Shown here: piece after piece, positions 31,020 to 42,862 of the stretch
Numbering within the stretch: the first letter of the stretch is position 1
How the letters are laid out: the number at the start of each line of letters is the position of its first letter
Assembly (NCBI GenBank): GCA_005406025.1
Contig: BGZK01000074.1
Location: forward strand, 682,001-746,000
DNA length: 64,000 bases
Direction of reading: 5' to 3'
From: Eumeta japonica
Lineage: Eukaryota > Arthropoda > Insecta > Lepidoptera > Psychidae
Notes under the pieces: model-generated
Told to the model about the DNA's origin: nothing
What the model saw: only the letters and a program-made list of their open reading frames with translations
Databases searched by the model: none
Program-made: the position numbers and the translations under genes

Positions 31020-33510
31020 GTTATAGGCCATTTAAAATATACAAAATTTAAAAGTATGTTTGTATGGATGTTTGTCATACGCTGACAGCTGGACGGACTG
31101 TAATTGGGACTTTGATCATTCGACTCGAAATAGTTTGTAGATAGTTATAGGCTATTTATAATACAAAAATATAAAAGTATGTTTGTCATACGCTGACAGC
31201 TGGACGGACTGTATTGGGACTTTGACCATTCGACTCGAAATAGTTTGTAGATAGTTATAGGCTATTTATAATACAAAAATATAAAAGTATGTTTGTCATA
31301 CGCTGACAGCTGGACGGACTGTATTGGGACTTTGACCATTCGACTCGAAATAGTTTGTAGATAGTTATAGGCCATTTATAATACAAAAATATAAAAGTAT
31401 GTTTGTCATACGCTGACAGCTGGACGGACTGTAATTGGGACTTTGATCATTCGACTCGAAATAGTTTGTAGATAGTTATAGGCTATTTATAATACAAAAA
31501 TATAAAAGTATGTTTGTCATACGCTGACAGCTGGACGGACTGTATTGGGACTTTGATCATTCGACTCGAAATAGTTTGTAGATAGTTATAGGCTATTTAT
31601 AATACAAAAATATAAAAGTATGTTTGTCATACGCTGACAGCTGGACGGACTGTATTGGGACTTTGACCATTCGACTCGAAATAGTTTGTAGATAGTTATA
31701 GGCCATTTATAATATACAAAATTTAAAAGTATGTTTGTATGGATGTTTGTCATACGCTGACAGCTGGACGGACTGTAATTGGGCTTTGATCATTCGACTC
31801 GAAATAGTTTGTAGATAGTTATAGGCTATTTATAATACAAAAATATAAAAGTATGTTTGTCATACGCTGACAGCTGGACGGACTGTAATTGGGACTTTGA
31901 TCATTCGACTCGAAATAGTTTGTAGATAGTTATAGGCTATTTATAATATACAAAATTTAAAAGTATGTTTGTATGGATGTTTGTCATACGCTGACAGCTG
32001 GACGGACTGTAATTGGGGCTTTGATCATTCGACTCGAAATAGTTTGTAGATAGTTATAGGCTATTTATAAAACAAAAATATAAAAGTATGTTTGTCATAC
32101 GCTGACAGCTGGACGGACTGTATTGGGACTTTGACCATTCGACTCGAAATAGTTTGTAGATAGTTATAGGCCATTTATAATATACAAAATTTAAAAGTAT
32201 GTTTGTATGGATGTTTGTCATACGCTGACAGCTGGACGGACTGTAATTGGGACTTTGATCATTCGACTCGAAATAGTTTGTAGATAGTTATAGGCTATTT
32301 ATAATATACAAAATTTAAAAGTATGTTTGTATGGATGTTTGTCATACGCTGACAGCTGGACGGACTGTAATTGGGACTTTGACCAAACGACTCGAAATAG
32401 TTTGTAGATAGTTATAGGCCATTTAAAATATACAAAATTTAAAAGTATGTTTGTATGGATGTTTGTCATACGCTGACAGCTGGACGGACTGTAATTGGGA
32501 CTTTGATCATTCGACTCGAAATAGTTTGTAGATAGTTATAGGCTATTTATAATACAAAAATATAAAAGTATGTTTGTCATACGCTGACAGCTGGACGGAC
32601 TGTAATTGGGGCTTTGATCATTCGACTCGAAATAGTTTGTAGATAGTTATAGGCTATTTATAATACAAAAATATAAAAGTATGTTTGTCATACGCTGACA
32701 GCTGGACGGACTGTAATTGGGACTTTGACCAAACGACTCGAAATAGTTTGTAGATAGTTATAGGCCATTTAAAATATACAAAATTTAAAAGTATGTTTGT
32801 ATGGATGTTTGTCATACGCTGACAGCTGGACGGACTGTAATTGGGACTTTGATCATTCGACTCGAAATAGTTTGTAGATAGTTATAGGCTATTTATAATA
32901 CAAAAATATAAAAGTATGTTTGTCATACGCTGACAGCTGGACGGACTGTATTGGGACTTTGACCATTCGACTCGAAATAGTTTGTAGATAGTTATAGGCT
33001 ATTTATAATACAAAAATATAAAAGTATGTTTGTCATACGCTGACAGCTGGACGGACTGTATTGGGACTTTGACCATTCGACTCGAAATAGTTTGTAGATA
33101 GTTATAGGCCATTTATAATACAAAAATATAAAAGTATGTTTGTCATACGCTGACAGCTGGACGGACTGTAATTGGGACTTTGATCATTCGACTCGAAATA
33201 GTTTGTAGATAGTTATAGGCTATTTATAATACAAAAATATAAAAGTATGTTTGTCATACGCTGACAGCTGGACGGACTGTATTGGGACTTTGACCATTCG
33301 ACTCGAAATAGTTTGTAGATAGTTATAGGCTATTTATAATACAAAAATATAAAAGTATGTTTGTCATACGCTGACAGCTGGACGGACTGTATTGGGACTT
33401 TGACCATTCGACTCGAAATAGTTTGTAGATAGTTATAGGCCATTTATAATATACAAAATTTAAAAGTATGTTTGTATGGATGTTTGTCATACGCTGACAG
33501 CTGGACGGAC
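31020..33510. repeat. Higher-order duplication in the satellite (~1.74 kb offset)
   Basis: The order of variants after a GACCAAACG/GGCCATTTAAAATATA pair at about 31000 is repeated after the same pair at about 32740, over at least 700 bp. Matching anchor points (GGCC at 31026 and 32763) give an offset of about 1737 bp. It indicates recent multi-unit amplification in the right third of the array. Confidence 0.7.
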
Positions 33511-36500
33511 TGTAATTGGGGCTTTGATCATTCGACTCGAAATAGTTTGTAGATAGTTATAGGCTATTTATAATACAAAAATATAAAAGTATGTTTGTCA
33601 TACGCTGACAGCTGGACGGACTGTAATTGGGACTTTGACCAAACGACTCGAAATAGTTTGTAGATAGTTATAGGCCATTTAAAATATACAAAATTTAAAA
33701 GTATGTTTGTATGGATGTTTGTCATACGCTGACAGCTGGACGGACTGTAATTGGGACTTTGATCATTCGACTCGAAATAGTTTGTAGATAGTTATAGGCT
33801 ATTTATAATACAAAATATAAAAGTATGTTTGTCATACGCTGACAGCTGGACGGACTGTATTGGGACTTTGACCATTCGACTCGAAATAGTTTGTAGATAG
33901 TTATAGGCTATTTATAATACAAAAATATAAAAGTATGTTTGTCATACGCTGACAGCTGGACGGACTGTAATTGGGACTTTGATCATTCGACTCGAAATAG
34001 TTTGTAGATAGTTATAGGCTATTTATAATATACAAAATTTAAAAGTATGTTTGTATGGATGTTTGTCATACGCTGACAGCTGGACGGACTGTAATTGGGG
34101 CTTTGATCATTCGACTCAAAATAGTTTGTAGATAGTTATAGGCTATTTATAATACAAAAATATAAAAGTATGTTTGTCATACGCTGACAGCTGGACGGAC
34201 TGTATTGGGACTTTGACCATTCGACTCGAAATAGTTTGTAGATAGTTATAGGCCATTTATAATATACAAAATTTAAAAGTATGTTTGTATGGATGTTTGT
34301 CATACGCTGACAGCTGGACGGACTGTAATTGGGGCTTTGATCATTCGACTCGAAATAGTTTGTAGATAGTTATAGGCTATTTATAATACAAAAATATAAA
34401 AGTATGTTTGTCATACGCTGACAGCTGGACGGACTGTAATTGGGACTTTGATCATTCGACTCGAAATAGTTTGTAGATAGTTATAGGCTATTTATAATAT
34501 ACAAAATTTAAAAGTATGTTTGTATGGATGTTTGTCATACGCTGACAGCTGGACGGACTGTAATTGGGGCTTTGATCATTCGACTCGAAATAGTTTGTAG
34601 ATAGTTATAGGCTATTTATAATACAAAAATATAAAAGTATGTTTGTCATACGCTGACAGCTGGACGGACTGTATTGGGACTTTGACCATTCGACTCGAAA
34701 TAGTTTGTAGATAGTTATAGGCCATTTATAATATACAAAATTTAAAAGTATGTTTGTATGGATGTTTGTCATACGCTGACAGCTGGACGGACTGTAATTG
34801 GGACTTTGATCATTCGACTCGAAATAGTTTGTAGATAGTTATAGGCTATTTATAATACAAAATATAAAAGTATGTTTGTCATACGCTGACAGCTGGACGG
34901 ACTGTAATTGGGACTTTGATCATTCGACTCGAAATAGTTTGTAGATAGTTATAGGCTATTTATAATATACAAAATTTAAAAGTATGTTTGTATGGATGTT
35001 TGTCATACGCTGACAGCTGGACGGACTGTAATTGGGGCTTTGATCATTCGACTCGAAATAGTTTGTAGATAGTTATAGGCTATTTATAATACAAAAATAT
35101 AAAAGTATGTTTGTCATACGCTGACAGCTGGACGGACTGTAATTGGGACTTTGATCATTCGACTCGAAATAGTTTGTAGATAGTTATAGGCTATTTATAA
35201 TATACAAAATTTAAAAGTATGTTTGTATGGATGTTTGTCATACGCTGACAGCTGGACGGACTGTAATTGGGACTTTGATCATTCGACTCGAAATAGTTTG
35301 TAGATAGTTATAGGCTATTTATAATATACAAAATTTAAAAGTATGTTTGTATGGATGTTTGTCATACGCTGACAGCTGGACGGACTGTAATTGGGACTTT
35401 GATCATTCGACTCGAAATAGTTTGTAGATAGTTATAGGCCATTTATAATACAAAATATAAAAGTATGTTTGTATGGATGTTTGTCATACGCTGACAGCTG
35501 GACGGACTGTAATTGGGACTTTGATCATTCGACTCGAAATAGTTTGTAGATAGTTATAGGCTATTAATTTATAATACAAAAATATAAAAGTATGTTTGTC
35601 ATACGCTGACAGCTGGACGGACTGTAATTGGGACTTTGATCATTCGACTCAAAATAGTTTGTAGATAGTTATAGGCTATTAATTTATAATACAAAAATAT
35701 AAAAGTATGTTTGTCATACGCTGACAGCTGGACGGACTGTAATTGGGACTTTGATCATTCGACTCAAAATAGTTTGTAGATAGTTATAGGCTATTTATAA
35801 TACGAAAATATAAAAGTATGTTTGTCATACGCTGACAGCTGGACGGACTGTATTGGGACTTTGACCATTCGACTCGAAATAGTTTGTAGATAGTTATAGG
35901 CCATTTAAAATATACAAAATTTAAAAGTATGTTTGTATGGATGTTTGTCATACGCTGACAGCTGGACGGACTGTAATTGGGACTTTGATCATTCGACTCG
36001 AAATAGTTTGTAGATAGTTATAGGCTATTTATAATACAAAAATATAAAAGTATGTTTGTCATACGCTGACAGCTGGACGGACTGTATTGGGACTTTGACC
36101 ATTCGACTCGAAATAGTTTGTAGATAGTTATAGGCTATTTATAATACAAAAATATAAAAGTATGTTTGTATGGATGTTTGTCATACGCTGACAGCTGGAC
36201 GGACTGTAATTGGGGCTTTGATCATTCGACTCGAAATAGTTTGTAGATAGTTATAGGCTATTTATAATACAAAAATATAAAAGTATGTTTGTCATACGCT
36301 GACAGCTGGACGGACTGTAATTGGGACTTTGATCATTCGACTCGAAATAGTTTGTAGATAGTTATAGGCTATTTATAATATACAAAATTTAAAAGTATGT
36401 TTGTATGGATGTTTGTCATACGCTGACAGCTGGACGGACTGTATTGGGACTTTGACCATTCGACTCGAAATAGTTTGTAGATAGTTATAGGCTATTTATA

Positions 36501-37334
36501 ATACAAAAATATAAAAGTATGTTTGTATGGATGTTTGTCATACGCTGACAGCTGGACGGACTGTAATTGGGACTTTGATCATTCGACTCGAAATAGTTTG
36601 TAGATAGTTATAGGCTATTTATAATACAAAAATATAAAAGTATGTTTGTCATACATGACAGCTGGACGGACTGTATTGGGACTTTGACCATTCGACTCGA
36701 AATAGTTTGTAGATAGTTATAGGCCATTTATAATATACAAAATTTAAAAGTATGTTTGTATGGATGTTTGTCATACGCTGACAGCTGGACGGACTGTAAT
36801 TGGGACTTTGATCATTCGACTCGAAATAGTTTGTAGATAGTTATAGGCTATTTATAATACAAAAATATAAAAGTATGTTTGTCATACGCTGACAGCTGGA
36901 CGGACTGTATTGAGACTTTGACCATTCGACTCGAAATAGTTTGTAGATAGTTATAGGCCATTTAAAATATACAAAATTTAAAAGTATGTTTGTATGGATG
37001 TTTTTCATACGCTGACAGCTGGACGGACTGTAATTGGGGCTTTACCGTTCGACTCGGAATCGTTTGTACATAATTATAGACTATTAGTAATATAAAAATC
37101 TAAAAGTATGTTGTTAAGGATATTTGTCATACACTGACGACCGGACGGAGTGTAATCAAATTTTGCATAGAGATAGATTATGTTTTCAAATATAAGATTA
37201 TATTATATAACAACATTACTTTTTATGGAAAAAATATATAAATATCATTAATAATAAATAGTATTTATGCATTTCGATGTCGTCTCGATGTCCGTTTCAC
37301 TATAAATCGTAATTTGTTATAACTACCATTTAGG

Positions 37335-37506
37335 TATGGGATGACCAAGATCGGTATCGATACCGGCATTGAAATCGAGAGCGGGGCGGGGACTGATCCG
37401 ACAGTGGAACCAGAACTGACATCGAGTATAGAACCGTGATCACGACCAAAATGGACAGCAAAATCGGCCGATATAGAAGAAGAAGGAAGTCATTCTAATG
37501 TCTACG
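37335..37506 (+). repeat. Dispersed element with ~12-bp internal periodicity, copy 1
   Basis: A run of degenerate blocks of the type GGACCAGAATCG, followed by a unique tail beginning AATCGGCCGATATAGAAGA. The same run-plus-tail arrangement recurs at 40095-40495. It has no open frame. It sits just outside the satellite and is unrelated to it in sequence. Confidence 0.6.
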
Positions 37507-37619
37507 GGAGAGAAACCGGGGGCAGATTTGAATAAAAAAAGAAACTGCTAAATTTCAATTTCATTTTACGTCCAGAGAAAAGGGCGGGTGACCGTTAGTG
37601 TATTATATATGTATCTATA

Positions 37620-37695
37620 GAATTGTGGTGAGCGAGTAGTTAAAAGTGTAGTATTCAAACTGGAAGATACCGGCTTCGATATCTGATCATGACAG
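37620..37695 (+). repeat. Possible tRNA-derived SINE remnant
   Basis: GTGAGCGAGTAGTTAAAAG followed about 30 bp later by ACCGGCTTCGATATCTG has the spacing and rough shape of pol III A and B boxes, as in tRNA-derived SINEs. Both boxes deviate from consensus and no flanking duplication was found. Weak call. Confidence 0.25.
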
Positions 37696-38780
37696 GTAAA
37701 CTGAATTACGAATTTTTTAACTTAAGTCAAATTAGACCATTCACTCAATGCTTCGGAAAGAACTCCAAGCCGTCCAGTTCCGGACTTTGTCAATTGAGCC
37801 AACACGGGAGGATTAAGGTTCTCTAATCCTTCAATCTGAAATGCAACATTACAGGAGGTCAAATACCACGACCACTACAAAATAATAAACTATTGAGAAC
37901 CGCATAAAAAAAGAAATGTGGAAAACTGTCGATCCTACAGGCCATCCCTAAAACTTCACGTTATGATATTTATCGATGTGTCTTTGAGCTCCTTGAATTA
38001 AAAATATTGTTGATAAGTTTTGAAATTGAGTTCAAAGATTCGGAAAAGACGTGACCCTCCAGATCACCCCTTAAATTTCTCATTACTTTCGAGCTTTCAA
38101 AAATATATGTCAGGTAAAAAAGATCGATTTTAGAGCTTTTCCGAGCTCTGTTAACTCTAAAAGGAAGGTTATAAAAGGTATTAAGATTTTTTTTTTAATT
38201 TTTAACTATGGTACCTTTTGAATATAACATTTCTAAAAAACATTTTTTACAAAATTTTCGCTAACGATATCTTTCGCACGAACAAACCGATTTTGATGCA
38301 GCTTGCAACGATTGACGTTGTTTTTTATAGAGAAGAATTGGTTAGTTTATGGAATTAATCAGTAGAGTGGTTAAATAAATATTTTAAAAAATCATATTTT
38401 AAAAGATTTTAAAAGATATTTGTTGAACAAATCAACTTTTTGGGCAAAAGAGCTGATTAGATTTTGATATTGATCGGTACTGATAGAGTAGTTTAAAAGT
38501 TATTTCTAAAGTCTTTTCCTGAAAATTTTATTATTGAGATTATTCAGAATTTGCCAGGCTAAATTAATTAAAATTTTCATGAAGTTTAAGCTGAATGCAC
38601 CATTTTGAATGTGGCACGGATCTACACCCACACACCGCGCACACTATATACTTACGACATAAATAATAACTAATAAAATATCATTTTACTATTATATATA
38701 ACAATATGTAGGCATACTTAATACATCTGAAATGATACGTTCTTAGTTAGATTTTAATGTCTGTCCAATCAAAAACTAAC
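37696..38780. other. Non-coding, AT-rich, probable old repeat remnants
   Basis: No ORF or RNA recognised. The stretch around 38260-38400 reads like a degraded dispersed repeat but I cannot name it. Confidence 0.35.
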
Positions 38781-39118
38781 TCGTAATAGGGTTGCGACTG
38801 CAACTAAATCCGATTAAATCCACGCGGGCGAAATCTCGTCTGGCGCTAATACTCTACATAGAATAGCGTCATATTTATGATTTTGTAACACGAAACACCG
38901 ACATGTCCGCAACGAATTCAAGCATGTGTTCACGCGGCAGATACGTGACGTACGTAGAACCAGTTCTGGATTTGTCAATAGGCCGTGTAGACCGCGGCCT
39001 AGGGGGCGGCAGCGTCGTAGGGGCGACAGATTTCAGAAAATTATTAATTTAGAAAGGTACATAGGGCGGCGGAAATAAAGTGGCCTACACTCATAAAAAA
39101 TATGAATACGCCACTGCG
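38780..39118. repeat. Fragments of dispersed insect repeats
   Basis: Contains a CACGCGGGCGAAATCTCGTC phrase (38822 on) and a GGCCGTGTAGACCGCGGCCT phrase (38982 on). Both look like edges of dispersed elements common in lepidopteran genomes; this is recollection, not a search. The second phrase holds a near-palindrome around CCGCGG. No coding potential. Confidence 0.35.
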
Positions 39119-39169
39119 AAGAACGCAATGAATAAGAATCCGCGTTACCTTAACATCACTATCTGTACT

Positions 39170-39480
39170 ACTTTATAATGCTGTAGTGTCTGTCTGTACA
39201 TTCAATTACTTTGTAAAATTTCGTGATAGATATTCGTTTTATGACTAACTAACTACAATTCTACCATATTTAAAATTTGTCTGTCTGTATGTCCCTTTAT
39301 AACTCAAGAACAGCTTGACCGATCGCGATGAAATTTGGTATACATTAAGAACATATGACTGCGCAAATGACAGACTACCGTATGTCAGTTTATCTGGCTG
39401 TATATTGTTTATAACTAAAAAGATTTCAACGATTTGGTGAAAAATTTGTGTACAGTTAGAACCGGTTTTTACAAAAATGA
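39170..39480 (+). repeat. Dispersed 'CTGTCTGT ... GATGAAATTTGGTAT' type repeat
   Basis: Two CTGTCTGT starts (39189 and 39279) precede AACAGCTTGACCGATCGCGA and TGAAATTTGGTATACATT. This arrangement is a very common interspersed repeat in insect genomes and often appears as a short tandem. Its ACAGCTTGACCGA segment resembles ACAGCTGGACGGA of the satellite monomer. Confidence 0.5.
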
Positions 39481-40094
39481 TAGAGGCTTTATGTTATTTT
39501 CATACACTGTAGTCATAAAAATTAATAATTATTTTTTTATTTCTTTAAAAGCCATATTCATTCCTTTTTATGCAGTTGCGTGTACATATATGTGTACGTA
39601 GCTCGTTTTCTATCGAAGTTAAGGGGTTGAATTTTGTATCAAACTGTATATGGAACGAGATACGACTATGAAATTTGCTAAAAGTAGTGAAATACGTATT
39701 TCACAATTAAGTGGAGGGAGTGAAGTTGTGTAGTGTATAAAATGGGTGTGTATTTTCTTAGTGTTCCTTTTTGCGTGCTTAAACCATTCATATAAATATG
39801 AAACTGACAATAAACCTACTGTACTCACGAATGGAAAAATTTATTAAAAAAGATACCAGCATTCGTATCTGACGTCTGCATATTTTTAGTATTTAAACAA
39901 ACTACTAATCAATTCTAAGAATTTTTATTAATAAGAAGTTCCCTAAGGAAAATCGACTATTAAGATTTCGATTTCAATTTGGCTTCTTCTGCATATTGTG
40001 TTATTACAGATTCTGAAAATTCTTTCACTCATACAAAGCTAAACTATCCCCGAGTGATATGACGTAAATTTTATTTTGATACTAGAATTTACCC
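39481..40094. other. AT-rich non-coding stretch
   Basis: Nothing recognised. The minus-strand open frame at 39619-39828 has low-complexity composition and no family resemblance. Confidence 0.4.
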
Positions 40095-40495
40095 TGACTT
40101 CGTTCAAATCGGAACTGTGATCGGTAACGGTGTCAAAACTGCAACGGTACTACGAGTACAATTGAGAACTGAGACCGGGAGGGTTCAAAATCGAGTATGG
40201 GACCAAAATCGTAATCGATCGTGAGGCCAAAATTAGAATCAAGATCGTGACCGGAATCGGAATAAGAAGAGATCAGAATTGAAAGCGGGACCAGAATCGC
40301 AACCAGGATCAGAATTGGGACTTACTTAAATCGAGACCGGGTTTGGAATCGAGAGTGATACGGATTGATGGCGTCATTGGCATCGAGTACAGACCGGGAG
40401 CAGAAACGCGAACGGGATAGCGATCGCGTTCATGTTTAATTACAGTAATCGGTCGATATACAAGATGAAGTAATTCGTTCTGTCTATGCGGATGG
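40095..40495 (+). repeat. Dispersed element with ~12-bp internal periodicity, copy 2
   Basis: Longest of three copies. About 330 bp of degenerate blocks alternating GAGACCGGG, GACCAGAATCG and GATCAGAATTG types end in AATCGGTCGATATACAAGAT, the counterpart of the tail in copy 1. The minus-strand 97-codon open frame over it is a by-product of the short periodicity. Confidence 0.65.
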
Positions 40496-40677
40496 AAGCT
40501 AGTAATCAAAGATGAATCGAGTTTTTTCGTTGTAATAATGTTGTTATATCGGGTTATAATCATCCCGGTGAGTCGAGGCGTGCCTATTGAGAAACCATTC
40601 ATTGCAGACTAAAGGGCCTCGGGTCGTATTAATAAACGTCACTCAATGATGCACCATCTCAACAAGTAACTTGGGAA

Positions 40678-40716
40678 CGAGACATATACTATGTATATAT
40701 ATATATATATGTCTCG
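40678..40716. repeat. Perfect-arm hairpin with AT microsatellite loop
   Basis: CGAGACATATA at 40678-40688 is the exact reverse complement of TATATGTCTCG at 40706-40716; the loop is an (AT)n run. It may mark a fold-back at the end of the GC-richer block at 40711-40915, which I cannot identify. No flanking duplication seen. Confidence 0.6.
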
Positions 40717-41577
40717 CTCCTCTTGCTCTTTCCGTTCTCAAGATAGAACGTCGCACTTAAGTGTGCTTTATTAACTCGACCCCTAGACCCTAAGACCCCC
40801 TCTGGGCCGGTACAGGTTGAGGGCCGTTGACGACCGTCGACATCAATACCCATGATGACGTCAGCGATCGGCGGCCTAACTTGATTTCTAAGGCACGACT
40901 TCAGGACTTTCAAGTACCTAACCCAACGTAAACTTTTAACTTTATAATACTATCAAAAAAGACAACAATTTTTATTAAACACTCAACGTTGAAAACTAAA
41001 ACATTGAGCGTCGTATAAGTTACGTCACTCTATTGTTATTATTAAAACCAACAGTATAACTGACCGTCCGCGTTGTAGCACCGCGGTATTAATTTAGCGG
41101 TGTTTGTACGTCGGTTAGCGCGTTTCGCGGATGTTATCTAAAACTGAAAATTAATGACAACGACAAACAAATAGTAAGCAATATCATTTCGTAGATAATG
41201 GCGAGCGACGCAATAAATTGATTTCGAGGAAAAAAAAATATAAGTTTCAGTGTCATAAATTCTGAACTTACGGTTAATAATTTTAAATTATTACATTTGT
41301 TAGTTAGACAGATATTACAGAACCAATTTTTGAAAGTTAACAATGATTCTCGTAATGTTAATTAGAACAAATGACTATTATGAAAATTTGTATATGGTTT
41401 TCATATAAATATTTAATTAAGGTCATATACCTACACATAATTATTCTTACAGTATAGTAATAAATATTCTTAAAGTAGTAAAAATTTATTGTATTTTTTT
41501 ATAAAGTTATTAAAATATATAACATACAGTATTTTACACATTTACACTTGTGTTACCAATAACTAAAACTTTATAAT
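40717..41577. other. Non-coding; GC-richer block then AT-rich DNA
   Basis: 40717-40915 is noticeably more GC-rich than its surroundings and has a 74-codon minus frame of no recognised family; it may be a terminal piece of a mobile element. 40916-41577 is AT-rich with nothing recognised, apart from a short GC-rich patch at 41055-41130. Confidence 0.3.
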
Positions 41578-42145
41578 AAAAAAAACTGGACAAGTGCGAG
41601 TTGGAATCGGGAATCCTTACGATAAATATATTATGTATCATGCTTTTTAAATATAACCTCAATTTGTTTGAGAGATTTGCCATGTTATATAAAGACCATA
41701 GCTGTCTTATAGATTTCCGTACAATTTATGATTAAAGGATAATTTTTTATATTCTTTTCAACATTTTAGGCTTAATAATTTTGGAGAGAAATGGGCGAAT
41801 GGTCAATTTTAATCTATTTTCTTAAATAAAAGTATTTATTTCAAAATTATAAAATAAAAATATAAATACTTGAGACCCTCACAACAAACTCCTTCATTTG
41901 ATATGTCACATGGTACAAACTTCAAAACTTTTCTTTAATTTTCAATTTAAAGTTGCTCCAAAAACAGTTACCCCCATATTAAAAATTCATTTATTTACGA
42001 TACATGTTTGTGGCCGTGGTCGAGATCATAGAAATTCATACAACGTATGTGTACCAACTTTTCGACTTAATAGGTCCAGCAGATGGACAGACAGATACAC
42101 GAGGGCGCTCATAAGGATCCTGTTTTATTATTTGGACGTACAAAA
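41578..42145 (+). repeat. Dispersed 'ACTGGACAAGTGCGAG' element, copy 1
   Basis: Begins AAACTGGACAAGTGCGAGTT and ends near ATAAGGATCCTGTTTTATTA, after GACAGACAGATACACGAG. These are degraded versions of the start and end of a repeat that is very common in insects and usually ends in GATCCTATAAGGGTTCCGTT. The interior is AT-rich and non-coding; the open frame at 41898-42224 overlaps it and is not a gene. A second copy is in the WARS2 intron at 54290-54810. Confidence 0.55.
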
Positions 42146-42284
42146 CAGAACAGAAAAAAAAAAGCAGAACGTGAAACTAAAAATGCGCGTCATTTACCTA
42201 TTTGACATAGAATATACGAGATGAAAAAAAAACTATATACTCTAAACTTATAATATTTGTTGTTTATTACAAATATCTATCTTT

Positions 42285-42479
42285 TCAAAGTATACACACT
42301 TTTTCATGAATATAAACCTCTGTCTACTCTTTTTTAGATACCTCCGACATTTCGAAATCATAAGCAGCCAGTGCGTCTTCCTAGCTCTCGAATTTCGAAC
42401 TTTTCAATTTTACTTTGACTTCCGGAAATAAGTGCAAATTGCATGGATCGAAGTCAGGGGAATATGGTGAGAACTTACA
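42285..42479 (-). pseudogene. Mariner transposase C-terminal fragment
   Basis: Minus-strand translation from 42478 gives KFSPYSPDFDPCNLHLFP and then EVKVKLKSSKFES, a stop, EDALAAYDFEMSEVSKK and another stop. This matches the conserved block after the last catalytic aspartate of mariner transposases (PYSPDLAP.D..LF). Two in-frame stops and loss of everything upstream show it is a relic. Too short to assign a subfamily. Confidence 0.8.
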
Positions 42480-42490
42480 GAAAAAAAAAA

Positions 42491-42509
42491 CGGCACTCCG
42501 GGAGTGCCG
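42491..42509. repeat. Perfect 19-bp GC palindrome after an A10 run
   Basis: CGGCACTCC, a central G, then GGAGTGCCG: nine perfect base pairs around one base, directly after ten A residues. GC content contrasts sharply with the surroundings. It could form a cruciform or RNA hairpin. It may belong to a mobile element terminus. Function unknown. Confidence 0.7.
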
Positions 42510-42862
42510 ACAGAAGAGAAAACTTGAACAATTAATTATATGTGTATTTTTAGAATGGTCAGGAAATATTTTATTGTACAGGAATTACTCTTAAATGAAG
42601 TGTTTTTTCTAAACGTTATTATAAACTACATTACAAAAATTATATTACAATTTTCATTTAAAGCGCTATTGTACATGAAAAATAATGTGTATTATTTTAC
42701 AAACAAAAATTACAATCTATTGCTTAAAACGTTTTACAAATACAATACGAAATGTTCCGACATGAATATATATCTATGTCTTACGTATACACATGATATA
42801 TGTTTATAGTCTGGTCGAGAAGTGAGTTTTCTGCGAAAAATAGTTAAAACAGTCTTAAAAAT

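Larger units (their letters stand above)
2435..37165. repeat. Giant satellite array, ~110/123-bp monomers, ~34.7 kb
   Basis: Head-to-tail array of one monomer with no interruption by other sequence. By length it holds about 300 units (estimate, not counted). Each unit has the same core: a CATACGCTGACAGCTGGACG block, then GGACTTTGATCATTCGACTC, then AATAGTTTGTAGATAGTTAT and a variable A/T linker. Two length classes occur. Short units (about 110-111 bp) have linker ATACAAAAATATAAAA and a single GTATGTTTGT before CATACG. Long units (about 122-124 bp) usually have linker ATATACAAAATTTAAAA plus the 12-bp insertion ATGGATGTTTGT. Recurrent variant sites are TATTGGG/TAATTGGG, GACCATT/GATCATT, GGCTATT/GGCCATT and GACCAAACG. 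The left edge is sharp and consensus-like; the last one to two units at 37030-37165 are diverged. Scattered short ORFs inside are chance. Function unknown: intergenic heterochromatin-like DNA is the default reading. Confidence 0.97.

Noticed and set aside
2435..37165. CRISPR-like regular repeat array
   Set aside because: Units are contiguous copies with no unique spacers, and the context is an animal genome.
40309..40913. Two minus-strand open frames (97 and 74 codons)
   Set aside because: The first overlies the 12-bp-periodic element and owes its openness to the periodicity; the second lies in a GC-richer repeat-like block and ends in the AT hairpin. Neither resembles a known protein.
42540..42809. 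89-codon plus-strand frame
   Set aside because: Composition is that of AT-rich DNA (Asn, Lys, Tyr, Ile, Leu, Phe), with no domain and no flanking gene signals.
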